Shown: positions 1 through 6,716, counted from the first letter of the stretch. The stretch is DNA of 12,426 nucleotides from an uncultured Paracoccus sp. (GCF_946221145.1 NZ_CAMIOH010000086.1:1-12426), one strand, 5' to 3'. Numbers and translations are program-made. The notes: generated by a model from the sequence alone, not told the origin.

Positions 1-53
1 CGCGCCTTCACGTTATAGTCAATAACCCGCTTCACGGGCACCAGGATTCTCAT
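1..53 (-). CDS. etfB: Electron transfer flavoprotein beta subunit, N-terminal fragment (runs off the left edge)
   Basis: The minus strand reads MRILVPVKRVIDYNVKA from an ATG at 51-53. This is the highly conserved N-terminus of the small ETF subunit (EtfB/FixA), the start of its AMP-binding alpha/beta fold. A strong Shine-Dalgarno (GGAGGA, plus-strand 59-64) precedes the ATG. ETF takes electrons from acyl-CoA dehydrogenases and passes them to ETF-ubiquinone oxidoreductase. The gene follows the alpha/beta hydrolase on the same strand with a 25-bp gap, so it may be read through from the acyl-CoA dehydrogenase operon. It could also be the housekeeping etfBA pair with its own promoter. Only 17 codons are visible, but the match is distinctive. 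Confidence 0.88.
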   Translation of the reverse strand, partial: MRILVPVKRVIDYNVKA

Positions 54-78
54 GGGGGGCTCCTCCAAATCTGGGGCG

Positions 79-771
79 TCAGCGCGACAGCAGCTGGCGC
101 AGGGCGGCTGTCACCGCCTCGGGTTGTTCGATGGGGGTCAGGTGACCGGCATCGGGGACGATCACCAATTGCGACCGGGGAATGTCGATGGCCATGTCGC
201 GATGCAGCGCAGGCGGCGTCAGCGCGTCATGGGCGCCGCACAGCACCAGCACCGGGCAGCCAAGGCCGCGCAGCGTGGCACGGCTGTCGGGGCGGTCGAT
301 CAGGCTTTGGCGCACGAACACCTCGGGGCCGAGGCGTTCGGTCATGCCGCGCACCCGCGCCGCCATGCCGGGGTTCGACAGGTTCTGCGGCGCCAGATAG
401 GTTTCCAGCAGCTTTTCGCCAAAGCCGTGGAACTTGCCGGGGTTGCGGGCGATGGCGATCAGCCGCTGGCGTTCGGCGGCGCGGTCATCGCCGTCGCGCA
501 GCATGGTCGTGTCCATGAGCGCCAGATGGGTCACGCGGTCCGGCGCGATGCGCATGATTTCCTGCGCCACGATCCCGCCAAGCGAGAAACCCGCGAGCGC
601 AAAGCGATCCTCGGCCAGGGCCAGCACGCCCTGGGCAAGGGCGGCCAGCGTGTCGCCCCCGGTGATATCGGCCACCACCGGGCGGGCCATGCCGGACAGC
701 CCGGTGATCTGGTCGCGGAACAGGTCGGCGTCGTTCAGCAGGCCGGGGATCAGGATCAGTTGCGGCAGCAT
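79..771 (-). CDS. Small alpha/beta hydrolase (serine esterase/thioesterase/lactonase type)
   Basis: 230 aa, beginning MLPQLILIPG. The open frame extends further upstream but lies inside the CitE-like gene there, so I chose the internal ATG, whose A is also the last base of the upstream stop (TGATG). The alpha/beta-hydrolase pattern is clear: an N-terminal strand leading to PGLLND with an oxyanion-type turn, a nucleophile elbow GFSLGG (Ser63), an acid in CGAHDALTP (Asp182) and the catalytic His in PDAGHL (His210). The lid between about residues 90 and 165 is short, so the protein is smaller than the usual 260-300 aa. No signal peptide is visible; it should be cytoplasmic. As last gene of the acyl-CoA operon before etfB, it could hydrolyse a dead-end CoA thioester, a lactone or a diacid methyl ester. 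The substrate cannot be told from sequence. Confidence 0.88.
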   Translation of the reverse strand: MLPQLILIPGLLNDADLFRDQITGLSGMARPVVADITGGDTLAALAQGVLALAEDRFALAGFSLGGIVAQEIMRIAPDRVTHLALMDTTMLRDGDDRAAERQRLIAIARNPGKFHGFGEKLLETYLAPQNLSNPGMAARVRGMTERLGPEVFVRQSLIDRPDSRATLRGLGCPVLVLCGAHDALTPPALHRDMAIDIPRSQLVIVPDAGHLTPIEQPEAVTAALRQLLSR

Positions 772-1553
772 CAGGGCGCCTCGGCCAACAGGGCGCGGGC
801 GCGGATCCGCACGGGTTCGTCCACCATCGCGCCATCGACCGAAACCGCCCCGTCGCCCGAGGCCACGACCCGGCGCGCCCAGTCCAGTTCGGCGGGGGTG
901 GGCGCAAAGGCGCGCCTGACCTCGGCGATTTGTCGGGGGTGGATGCACAGCTTGCCGGTCATCCCCAGGGCGCGGGCATGGGCGGCGTCGTCATGGCTGA
1001 CCGACAGGTCGTCCAGCTGCACCGTCACCCCGTCGATGGGCGCGGCGATCCCCGCAAGGCGCGAGGCCAGCACCAGTTCGGACCGCGCGGGCAACAGCAC
1101 CTCGCGCAGATGCGCGCAGGCCAGATCAGCGCAGAAATCGACCGATCCGAAGGCCAGCCGCACGACGCCCGGCGCCTGCGCGATGGCGCGGGCATGGGCC
1201 AGGCCAGGCGCGCTTTCGATCAGCGCGATCACCGGCAGGCCAAGCGCCTTGGCAACCTGCGCCGTCACTGCGGCGTCCTCGGCCTTGGGCAGGATCGCGG
1301 CGGCGGGGTTCAGCGCCGCGACCGCCGCCACATCGGCATCGTGCCAGGGGGTGGCATGGGCATTGATGCGCACGATCACCGGCAGGTCGGTGAAATCACG
1401 TGCAAGCGCCGCGCGGGCGGCGTCCTTGGCATCGACCGCCACCGCATCCTCGAGGTCGAGGATGATGGCATCGGCGCCGGATGCGGCGGCCTTGGCAAAG
1501 CGTTCGGGCCGGTTCGCGGGCACGAACAGCGGGGCGCGGAGATGGGCTACCAT
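771..1553 (-). CDS. ccl: CitE/HpcH-HpaI-type lyase, probable (S)-citramalyl-CoA lyase
   Basis: 260 aa, starting MVAHLRAPLFVPANRPERF, the normal N-terminus of CitE-like lyases. The long upstream extension of the frame lies over the hydratase gene and is rejected. It is a TIM-barrel enzyme: LFVPANRP at 9-16, ILDLEDAV at 31-38, substrate-binding Arg in VRIN (Arg63), metal ligands Glu113 (ALIES) and Asp140 (FGSVDF), and KLCIHPRQ at 201-208. In this family a Mg2+-dependent retro-Claisen cleavage splits a beta-hydroxyacyl-CoA. Following an Ich-like hydratase and an Ict-like transferase, the expected reaction is (S)-citramalyl-CoA -> acetyl-CoA + pyruvate. It is shorter than the L-malyl/beta-methylmalyl-CoA lyases (about 320 aa) of the ethylmalonyl-CoA pathway, which argues against that role. 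Its start overlaps the hydratase 3' end by 7 bp. Alternatives are a 3-hydroxy-3-methylglutaryl-CoA-type or malyl-CoA lyase. Confidence 0.85.
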   Translation of the reverse strand: MVAHLRAPLFVPANRPERFAKAAASGADAIILDLEDAVAVDAKDAARAALARDFTDLPVIVRINAHATPWHDADVAAVAALNPAAAILPKAEDAAVTAQVAKALGLPVIALIESAPGLAHARAIAQAPGVVRLAFGSVDFCADLACAHLREVLLPARSELVLASRLAGIAAPIDGVTVQLDDLSVSHDDAAHARALGMTGKLCIHPRQIAEVRRAFAPTPAELDWARRVVASGDGAVSVDGAMVDEPVRIRARALLAEAP

Positions 1554-2419
1554 GAGGCGCGCGCCTCCATCGCCACGGGACCATCGACATAAGAGGTCCA
1601 CAGCTTCAGCCCGTCCCCGTCCGGCACCGCGTTCAGCGTGTAATCGGCGATGTCGAACAGCGGCGACAGCGACCGGAAATCGAACCGTGCCGGGCGCGTG
1701 CCGCGCAGGGTTTCGGCGAACTGCACCAGCTGCGTGGCCTGCAACGGACCGTGGACGATCAGGCCGGGATAGCCTTCCTCGGTGCGCACATAGGGGTTGT
1801 CGTAATGGATCCGGTGGCCGTTGAAGGTCAGCGCGGAATAGCGGAACAGCAGCGCCGCGGACGGATCGACCACCACCCGGTCCGCGCCATGCGGTGCCGG
1901 TTCGGGGGCCTTTTTCGGCGCGTCCGAGGCCGGTTTGGGGGCATCGACATTGCGATAGACGATATCCTGGCGTTCCTCGATCACCGGGCGGCCGCCGCTG
2001 TCCACGCGGTGATCGACGGTGACGAAGCACAAGACGCCGGTGCGGCCCTCTTTCATCGTCACGTCGCGGATGGTGGACCGGCGTGTCACCATGTCACCCA
2101 CGCGGATATCGTCCAGAAAGGCGAAGCTGCCGCCCGCCCACATCCGCCGGGGCAGCGGCACGGGGGGCAGGAACCCGCCCCGCGCCGGATGCCCGTCCGG
2201 CCCAAGCCCCGAGGTCGGGGCGGTCGGCGGTGCCAGGCACAGATGGATCATCGTCGGGGCGGTGTCGCCTTCGGACGCGGTGCCGGGCTGGTTGAAGGTG
2301 GCGCGGAAGCGGTCCACCAAAGCCTCGGTCACGCGTTCGGATTTCACCTCCTCGCGGCCGATCCACTGGCGCAGATGGTCGATGTCCAGGGGCGTGGCGG
2401 GTGCCGGATCGGCGGTCAT
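1547..2419 (-). CDS. ich: MaoC/FAS1-like (HTD2-type) hydratase, probable itaconyl-CoA / mesaconyl-C4-CoA hydratase
   Basis: 290 aa, starting MTADPAPATPLDIDHLRQWIG; the ATG overlaps the CoA-transferase stop (ATGA). It has two hotdog halves. The N-terminal one (about 10-155) has the FAS1-like dehydratase pattern PPVPLPRRMWAGG. The C-terminal one (about 180-285) carries the active-site motif FNGHRIHYD (199-207) and EGYPGLIVHGPL (215-226). A Pro/Ala/Lys-rich linker (about 158-180) joins them. These motifs are those of mesaconyl-C4-CoA hydratase of Chloroflexus and of itaconyl-CoA hydratase Ich of Pseudomonas, which add water across the C=C of a C5-dicarboxylyl-CoA to give (S)-citramalyl-CoA. Lying between a CaiB transferase and a CitE lyase, it fits this reaction closely. 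The family assignment is firm; the exact CoA isomer (itaconyl or mesaconyl-C4) is inferred from context. Confidence 0.87.
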   Translation of the reverse strand: MTADPAPATPLDIDHLRQWIGREEVKSERVTEALVDRFRATFNQPGTASEGDTAPTMIHLCLAPPTAPTSGLGPDGHPARGGFLPPVPLPRRMWAGGSFAFLDDIRVGDMVTRRSTIRDVTMKEGRTGVLCFVTVDHRVDSGGRPVIEERQDIVYRNVDAPKPASDAPKKAPEPAPHGADRVVVDPSAALLFRYSALTFNGHRIHYDNPYVRTEEGYPGLIVHGPLQATQLVQFAETLRGTRPARFDFRSLSPLFDIADYTLNAVPDGDGLKLWTSYVDGPVAMEARASW

Positions 2420-3519
2420 GCGCGTTCCTCCACCGGGTTCAGCGGCGGCACCGGGCCATAGCTGCGGTCGTCGCCGACAAAGCGCGCGGCGGGCGCGGGA
2501 TAGCTGACCGGGCCGTTCGGCGTGTCCACGGTGATGCGGCGCAGATGCGGGTGATGGGACAGCCGTTCCATGTCGCTGACCGAAGCAAGCGCCACATCGG
2601 CGCGCAGCAGCGCCGCCGTCGCCTCGTCCACGGTCATGCGGGCAAAGCCCTCGGCCACGGCGGCGTCGGTCTGGGCGCGGTTGGCGACGCGCGCCACATT
2701 GGTCGCGAACAGCGGGTCGCTGCCCAGTTCCGGCCTGCCCAGAAAGATCGAGGCCAGATTGCGCCATTCGCGGTCGCTTTGCACCGCCAGCAGCATCTGC
2801 CCGCCATCCTTGGCAGTGAACACGCCATAGGGCGCGATCGAGGGATGCGCCATGCCGATCCGTTTCGGCGACTTGCCGCCTTCGTGGTTCAGCAGCGGCA
2901 CGGTCAGCCAGTCGGCCATCACGTCGAACATCGACACGCTGATATTGGCGCCCTTGCCGGTGATGGACCGCCCGATCAGCGCCTCCAGGATGGCGGCATG
3001 GGCGGTGGCGCCGGTCGAGATATCGACCATCGAGATGCCCACCCGCGACGGGCTTTCCGGCCCGCCGGTGATCGAGCACAGGCCCGATTCCGCCTGGATC
3101 AGCAGGTCATAGGCCTTGCGGTCGGCCATCGGCCCGCCCTCGCCATAGCCGGTGATCGAACAGGTGATCAGCCGCGGCCAGTCCCGCGCCAGCCGGTCGA
3201 ACGAAAAGCCCAGCTTGGCCAGGGCACCGCGTTTCAGGTTCTGGACCAGCACGTCGGCGCCATCCAGCAGGCGGGTCAGTTCCGCCTTGCCCTCGTCCGA
3301 TTGCAGATCCAGCGTGACGGATGTCTTGCCCCGGTTCAGCCAGACGAAATAGCTGGACTGGCCCTTGGCCACATCGTCATAGCCCCGGGCGAAATCGCCC
3401 TCGGGCCGTTCGATCTTGATCACCGTCGCCCCGGCATCCGCCAGACGCGACGTGGTGAAGGGGGCGGCCACCGCCTGTTCGATGGCGACGACCGTCAGGC
3501 CCGAAAGCGGCAGCGACAT
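2416..3519 (-). CDS. ict: Class III (CaiB/BaiF) CoA-transferase, probable itaconate/C5-dicarboxylate CoA-transferase
   Basis: 367 aa, starting MSLPLSGLTVVAIEQAVAAP, the standard CaiB-family N-terminus, with a GAGGAG Shine-Dalgarno just upstream (3525-3530). Family landmarks are the CoA-binding loop ADAGATVIKIERPEGD (27-42), LNRGKTSVTLDL (61-72), QNLKRGAL (93-100) and the catalytic aspartate in AYDLLIQAESGL (Asp138), which forms the aspartyl-CoA thioester in formyl-CoA transferase. At 367 aa it is somewhat shorter than Frc/CaiB proteins (about 400-430). It probably moves CoA from succinyl-CoA to itaconate (or mesaconate, methylsuccinate or citramalate). The start shares a base with the acyl-CoA dehydrogenase stop (TGATG), and the stop overlaps the hydratase start by 4 bp, so production is coupled. 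Substrate is inferred from neighbours; alpha-methylacyl-CoA racemase homologs are a less likely alternative. Confidence 0.86.
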   Translation of the reverse strand: MSLPLSGLTVVAIEQAVAAPFTTSRLADAGATVIKIERPEGDFARGYDDVAKGQSSYFVWLNRGKTSVTLDLQSDEGKAELTRLLDGADVLVQNLKRGALAKLGFSFDRLARDWPRLITCSITGYGEGGPMADRKAYDLLIQAESGLCSITGGPESPSRVGISMVDISTGATAHAAILEALIGRSITGKGANISVSMFDVMADWLTVPLLNHEGGKSPKRIGMAHPSIAPYGVFTAKDGGQMLLAVQSDREWRNLASIFLGRPELGSDPLFATNVARVANRAQTDAAVAEGFARMTVDEATAALLRADVALASVSDMERLSHHPHLRRITVDTPNGPVSYPAPAARFVGDDRSYGPVPPLNPVEERA

Positions 3520-4682
3520 CAGAAGCTCCTCGGCAGGCCCAGCATATGCTCGGCGACATAGGACAGGATCAGGTTGGTCGAGATCGGGGCGACCTGATAC
3601 AGCCGCGTTTCCCGGAACTTGCGTTCGACATCGTATTCGCAGGCAAAGCCGAAGCCGCCGTGGAATTGCAGGCAGGAATTCGCGGCCTTCCAGGACGCGT
3701 TGGCGGCCAGGTATTTCGCCATGTTCGCCTGCGCGCCGCAATCCAGATGCGCGTCATAGCGGCGGGCGGCGTCAAAGCGCATCAGGCTGGCGGCCTCGAC
3801 ATCAATGAAGGCTTCGGCGATCGGGAACTGGACGCCCTGATTCTGGCCGATGGGGCGGCCGAACACCGTGCGTTCCTTGGTGTATTTCACCACGCGGTCG
3901 GTGAACCAGTAACCGTCGCCGATGCATTCGGCGGCGATCAGCGTGCGTTCCGCGTTCAACCCGGTCAGGATATACTTGAAGCCCTTGCCTTCCTCGCCGA
4001 TCAGGTTTTCCTCGGGGATTTCAAGGTTGTCGAAGAACAGCTCGTTGGTCTCGTGGTTGACCATGTTCAGGATCGGGCGAACCTCCATCCCCTTGGCCAT
4101 CGCCTCTTTCACATCGACCAGAAAGATCGACATGCCCTCGGTCTTTTTTGTGACCTCGGACAGGGGCGTGGTGCGGGCCAGAAGGATCATCAGGTCGGAA
4201 TGCTGGACCCGGCTGATCCAGACCTTCTGGCCGTTGATGACATAGCGGCCGTCCTTCTTGACGGCGGTGGTCTTGATCTTGGTCGTGTCGGTGCCGGTGG
4301 TCGGTTCGGTCACGGCCATGGATTGCAGCCGCAATTCGCCCGCCGCGATCTTGGGCAGGTATTTCTGGCGCTGTTCCTCGGATCCGTGGCGGACCAGCGT
4401 GTTCATGTTATACATCTGGCCGTGGCAGGCGCCGGAATTGCCGCCCGCCCGGTTGATTTCCTCCATGATCACGGATGCTTCGGTCAGCCCCAGGCCCGAT
4501 CCGCCATATTCTTCCGGGATCAGCGCGGCCATCCAGCCTGCTTTCGTCAACGCGTCGACGAATTCTTCCGGGTAGGTCCGGGCCTCGTCGATCTTGCGGT
4601 GGTATTCGTCGGGAAATTCGGCGCAAAGCGCCCGCACCGCGTCGCGGATATCCTGATATTCGTCTGTGCGCTGATCCAGCAT
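3519..4682 (-). CDS. Acyl-CoA dehydrogenase family flavoprotein
   Basis: 387 aa. I chose the ATG at 4680-4682 (MLDQRTDEYQDIRD) because GGGAGG (plus-strand 4688-4693) lies 5 bases upstream and the 19 codons before it lack family similarity. The domains follow the usual order: alpha-helical N domain (1-120); FAD/substrate motif VTEPTTGTDTT (124-134) with WISRVQHSD (155-163) in the beta domain; then the C-terminal four-helix domain with RTVFGRPIGQNQGVQF (271-286) and LQFHGGFGF (338-346). The base found in medium-chain enzymes (YEGT glutamate) is absent: that segment reads LYQVAPIST, with Pro366 at the Glu position. Instead Glu245 in LNAERT aligns with the isovaleryl-CoA dehydrogenase catalytic Glu, so activity is expected, perhaps on a branched substrate. 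As the operon's first coupled gene, with etfB at its end, it may oxidise methylsuccinyl-CoA; this substrate is inferred only. Confidence 0.9.
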   Translation of the reverse strand: MLDQRTDEYQDIRDAVRALCAEFPDEYHRKIDEARTYPEEFVDALTKAGWMAALIPEEYGGSGLGLTEASVIMEEINRAGGNSGACHGQMYNMNTLVRHGSEEQRQKYLPKIAAGELRLQSMAVTEPTTGTDTTKIKTTAVKKDGRYVINGQKVWISRVQHSDLMILLARTTPLSEVTKKTEGMSIFLVDVKEAMAKGMEVRPILNMVNHETNELFFDNLEIPEENLIGEEGKGFKYILTGLNAERTLIAAECIGDGYWFTDRVVKYTKERTVFGRPIGQNQGVQFPIAEAFIDVEAASLMRFDAARRYDAHLDCGAQANMAKYLAANASWKAANSCLQFHGGFGFACEYDVERKFRETRLYQVAPISTNLILSYVAEHMLGLPRSF

Positions 4683-4772
4683 GACATCCTCCCAAGCATC
4701 ATTCGCGGGCAAGATGTCGCGACGGCAGAGATATATCAAATATATGTTGTCGATAGCTGATAGACTGGAAAG
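4683..4772 (-). promoter_or_regulatory. AT-rich intergenic segment, likely internal promoter/operator before the acyl-CoA dehydrogenase
   Basis: This 90-bp gap is the only sizeable break in the minus-strand gene run, and its centre (4730-4765) is strikingly AT-rich in a very GC-rich region. It holds an inverted repeat ATATAT-CAA-ATATAT (4731-4745), a tandem pair GATAG-CT-GATAG (4752-4763) and a TTGACA-like hexamer (TCGACA on the minus strand, 4748-4753). I could not find a well-spaced -10/-35 pair. The position suggests a second promoter for the dehydrogenase-to-hydrolase operon, with the palindrome a possible operator of unknown regulator. Upstream transcription from prpD may also read through. 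Confidence 0.4.
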
Positions 4773-5207
4773 TTATTGGTCCAGGGGTTCCGATATCTCG
4801 ATCAGGTTCAGATCGGGGTCGCGCAGATAGACCGACATCAGCGGTCCCGTGGCCCCGCTCCGCCGCACCGGCCCGGCGATGATCGCCGCACCCATCGCCG
4901 TCAGGTGATCGACGACCGCGCCGATCGACTGGTCGGTCAGAAAGCACAGGTCCAGCGATCCCGGCACCGGCAGATGCGCCTTGGGTTCGAATTCCCGTCC
5001 TTTCACATGCAGGTTGATCTTCTGGCGGCCAAAGCACAGCGCCTTGCGCCCCTCGGCAAAGGTTTCCAGCCGCAGCCCCAGCAGATCGACATAAAACGCG
5101 ATGCAGGCGGCTTCGTCTGCGGTGGTCAGGACGATGTGGTCAAGGCTGGCGATTATGGCGATCCTTCGCGGCCATCCCGCCCGGGACAGCCGCGCCCCTG
5201 ATGCCAA
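4773..5207 (-). CDS. VOC (glyoxalase/bleomycin-resistance fold) protein; start uncertain
   Basis: This is a single-module VOC protein. The conserved part begins ASLDHIVLTTAD and ends NLIEISEPLDQ, with the metal-ligand pattern His (LDHIVLT), His (INLHVKG) and Glu (LIEIS) of the vicinal-oxygen-chelate fold. These enzymes include lactoylglutathione lyases, epimerases and ring-cleaving dioxygenases; the activity here is unknown. The start is a problem. Homologs usually begin two to four residues before LDH, where this sequence has ATA (5154-5156) right after a GAAGG ribosome-binding-like site. In-frame accepted starts are TTG at 5205-5207 (used here, 144 aa) and GTG at 5253-5255 (160 aa, overlapping prpD). 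An ATA start would give 127 aa. A homologous VOC gene sits beside the PrpD gene in the P. aeruginosa itaconate locus (from memory), so the pairing is probably functional. Confidence 0.8.
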   Translation of the reverse strand: MASGARLSRAGWPRRIAIIASLDHIVLTTADEAACIAFYVDLLGLRLETFAEGRKALCFGRQKINLHVKGREFEPKAHLPVPGSLDLCFLTDQSIGAVVDHLTAMGAAIIAGPVRRSGATGPLMSVYLRDPDLNLIEISEPLDQ

Positions 5208-5229
5208 GGCGCCCCTACCGCCGAAAGCA

Positions 5230-6615
5230 TCATGCCCGCAGGCGTTCCGTGGCACCCGGCGTCGCCAGATGGCGGCGAACCGAGGCCGCGTCGCGCAGCG
5301 TGCCCAGCAGCGCCAGCCAGTCCTGATCGCGGCCGTTCGACACCGGCGCCGTCAAGGCCCCGAACTTGCGCGCGATGGCCTGCGCATCGGGAAAGGTTTC
5401 CGGCTCTCCCGAGGGATCGGGGATGCGCAGATGCACGGACTTGCCCTGTGCCGCAACCTCCAGCGTGGCGCCGAAGGGATGGCGCAGCCCCTCCAGGCTG
5501 GGATCCTGCACCACCTCGATCCGGTCGGCCAGGGCATCGGCGCGGGGATCGCCCAGCAGGTCGTAATCGTCCCAGCCGAACCGGCCCCGCAACAGCGCGA
5601 CCGAGGCCGCGAAGGGCATCGAGAACTGGCCATCGACGATGCTGCGCGCCCGGCGCTTGTCCTCCAGCGGCGCGCCGACAAGGGCGATGCCGTTACGATG
5701 CAGGCCGACGCGCACATGGTCGATCTCTTCGGCCGACCAGCCATGCTGATCCTGCAACCGCAACAGCCCGTCCACGGCGGCATGGGTATAGCGGCAGGCG
5801 GGATAGGGCTTGACGCCGATGCGCAGCGTTTCCCAGACCGTGCCCAGCCCCGCCGTCGCGCGGTCGGCCACCACGCCGTCGCTATAGCCTTTCAGGAAGC
5901 CGTGCGTTCCCTCCAACGCATCCGCCGCGCCGACGAAGCCTTCGCTGGCCAGCGTCGCGGCGATCAGACCCTTCATCGCGGCCTCGCCCACCTGATAGCG
6001 TTTGTTCCACGCGCCGTTTTGCAGGAATTGCAGCGACCCCGAAGCCTGGCTGGCCGCCACGCCGAACGCTGACACCATCTGGTCCGGCGTCAGGCCCAGC
6101 AGCCGCCCGGCCGCCGCCGCCGCGCCAAAGGTGCCCGCCGTCGCGGTGGGATGGAAGCCGCGCGCGTAATGCGCCGTGGGGTCCAGCGCCATGCCGATGC
6201 GGCAGCAGACCTCGAATCCCACGACGATCGCCGCCAGAAGATCCGCGCCCGAGGCATCGGTGATCTCGGCCGCGGCCAGGGCCGCCGGGATCACCGGCGC
6301 GCTGGGATGCAGCGAACTGTCGGCATGGGTGTCGTCGAAATCCAGCGAATGGCCAAAGGCCCCGTTCAACAGCGCCGCCGCACCGGGTCCAAAGCGGCGC
6401 GACAGGCCAAGCACGGTGCAGGGCCCGTCGCCCGCCAGTCCCAGCCTGTCCAGCATCGAAAGAATCGCCGGGCCGGAATCGGAATCGGACGCCGCGCGAA
6501 TGACCGATCCGGCAAAATCCGTCATCAGCGCCGCCGCCCGGCCGACCACATCGGCGGGGATCGCTCCGGTGTCCGTCAGGGTGCTGAAATCCGCCAGTGT
6601 TCGTGTGATTACCAT
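5230..6615 (-). CDS. MmgE/PrpD-family dehydratase/decarboxylase
   Basis: 461 aa from the ATG at 6613-6615 (MVITRTLADF), which follows a strong GGGGAGGG site; the in-frame codons further up are unsupported. The large alpha-helical domain (about 1-265) carries LDFDDTH (91-97), His103 in SLHPSAP, and FHPTATAGTFGAAAAAG (154-170). The smaller domain includes GVKPYPACRYTHAA (267-280). His103, His155, Lys205 and Lys269 fall where cis-aconitate decarboxylase has His103, His159, Lys207 and Lys272, but most of these are shared by the whole family. The Tyr318 counterpart appears to be Phe335 (SMPF). Family reactions include 2-methylcitrate dehydration, cis-aconitate decarboxylation to itaconate, and epimerisation. 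No methylcitrate synthase is nearby, so propionate catabolism is not supported. A PrpD of unassigned role also lies in the Pseudomonas itaconate locus. Confidence 0.86.
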   Translation of the reverse strand: MVITRTLADFSTLTDTGAIPADVVGRAAALMTDFAGSVIRAASDSDSGPAILSMLDRLGLAGDGPCTVLGLSRRFGPGAAALLNGAFGHSLDFDDTHADSSLHPSAPVIPAALAAAEITDASGADLLAAIVVGFEVCCRIGMALDPTAHYARGFHPTATAGTFGAAAAAGRLLGLTPDQMVSAFGVAASQASGSLQFLQNGAWNKRYQVGEAAMKGLIAATLASEGFVGAADALEGTHGFLKGYSDGVVADRATAGLGTVWETLRIGVKPYPACRYTHAAVDGLLRLQDQHGWSAEEIDHVRVGLHRNGIALVGAPLEDKRRARSIVDGQFSMPFAASVALLRGRFGWDDYDLLGDPRADALADRIEVVQDPSLEGLRHPFGATLEVAAQGKSVHLRIPDPSGEPETFPDAQAIARKFGALTAPVSNGRDQDWLALLGTLRDAASVRRHLATPGATERLRA

Positions 6616-6689
6616 GATGCCCTCCCCGGCCTGTGACGGGTCAGACATGCCGGGGCGCGGGGCCTGTTGTCCAATAGGGGTTTGGCTGG

Positions 6690-6716
6690 CCTGCCATAAC
6701 AATCCGGTATATCAGG
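6690..6716. promoter_or_regulatory. Candidate LysR-type regulator binding site in the divergent prpD/methyltransferase control region
   Basis: The 136-bp region between the divergent starts (6616-6751) contains a perfect interrupted inverted repeat, CCTG-N2-ATA-N9-TAT-N2-CAGG. Its core satisfies the LTTR T-N11-A rule (T6697 to A6709) and resembles ATAC-N7-GTAT. It lies about 36 bp before the methyltransferase start and 75 bp before prpD. The LysR gene is the second gene of the rightward unit, so this is the natural target for autoregulation and for inducer-dependent activation of the leftward genes. I could not fix -35/-10 boxes for either direction. Confidence 0.6.

Noticed and set aside
771..1553. 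CitE-like gene as L-malyl/beta-methylmalyl-CoA lyase of the ethylmalonyl-CoA pathway.
   Set aside because: That enzyme is about 320 aa and is usually not coupled to a CaiB/HTD2 pair; the 260-aa form here fits the citramalyl-CoA lyase type better, though not conclusively.
52..1824. Very long plus-strand open frame (590 codons) opposite the hydrolase, lyase and hydratase genes.
   Set aside because: It is antisense to three well-recognised genes; its translation is low-complexity Arg/Ala/Gly/Ser-rich with no motif. It arises from extreme third-position GC.
3519..4682. Acyl-CoA dehydrogenase as catalytically dead, because the C-terminal Glu is missing.
   Set aside because: Glu245 occupies the alternative position used by isovaleryl-CoA dehydrogenase, and the FAD-binding motifs are intact.
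5230..6615. PrpD as part of a 2-methylcitrate (propionate) cycle.
   Set aside because: No PrpB, PrpC or AcnD-like gene is in the window, and the neighbours point to C5-diacid CoA chemistry.
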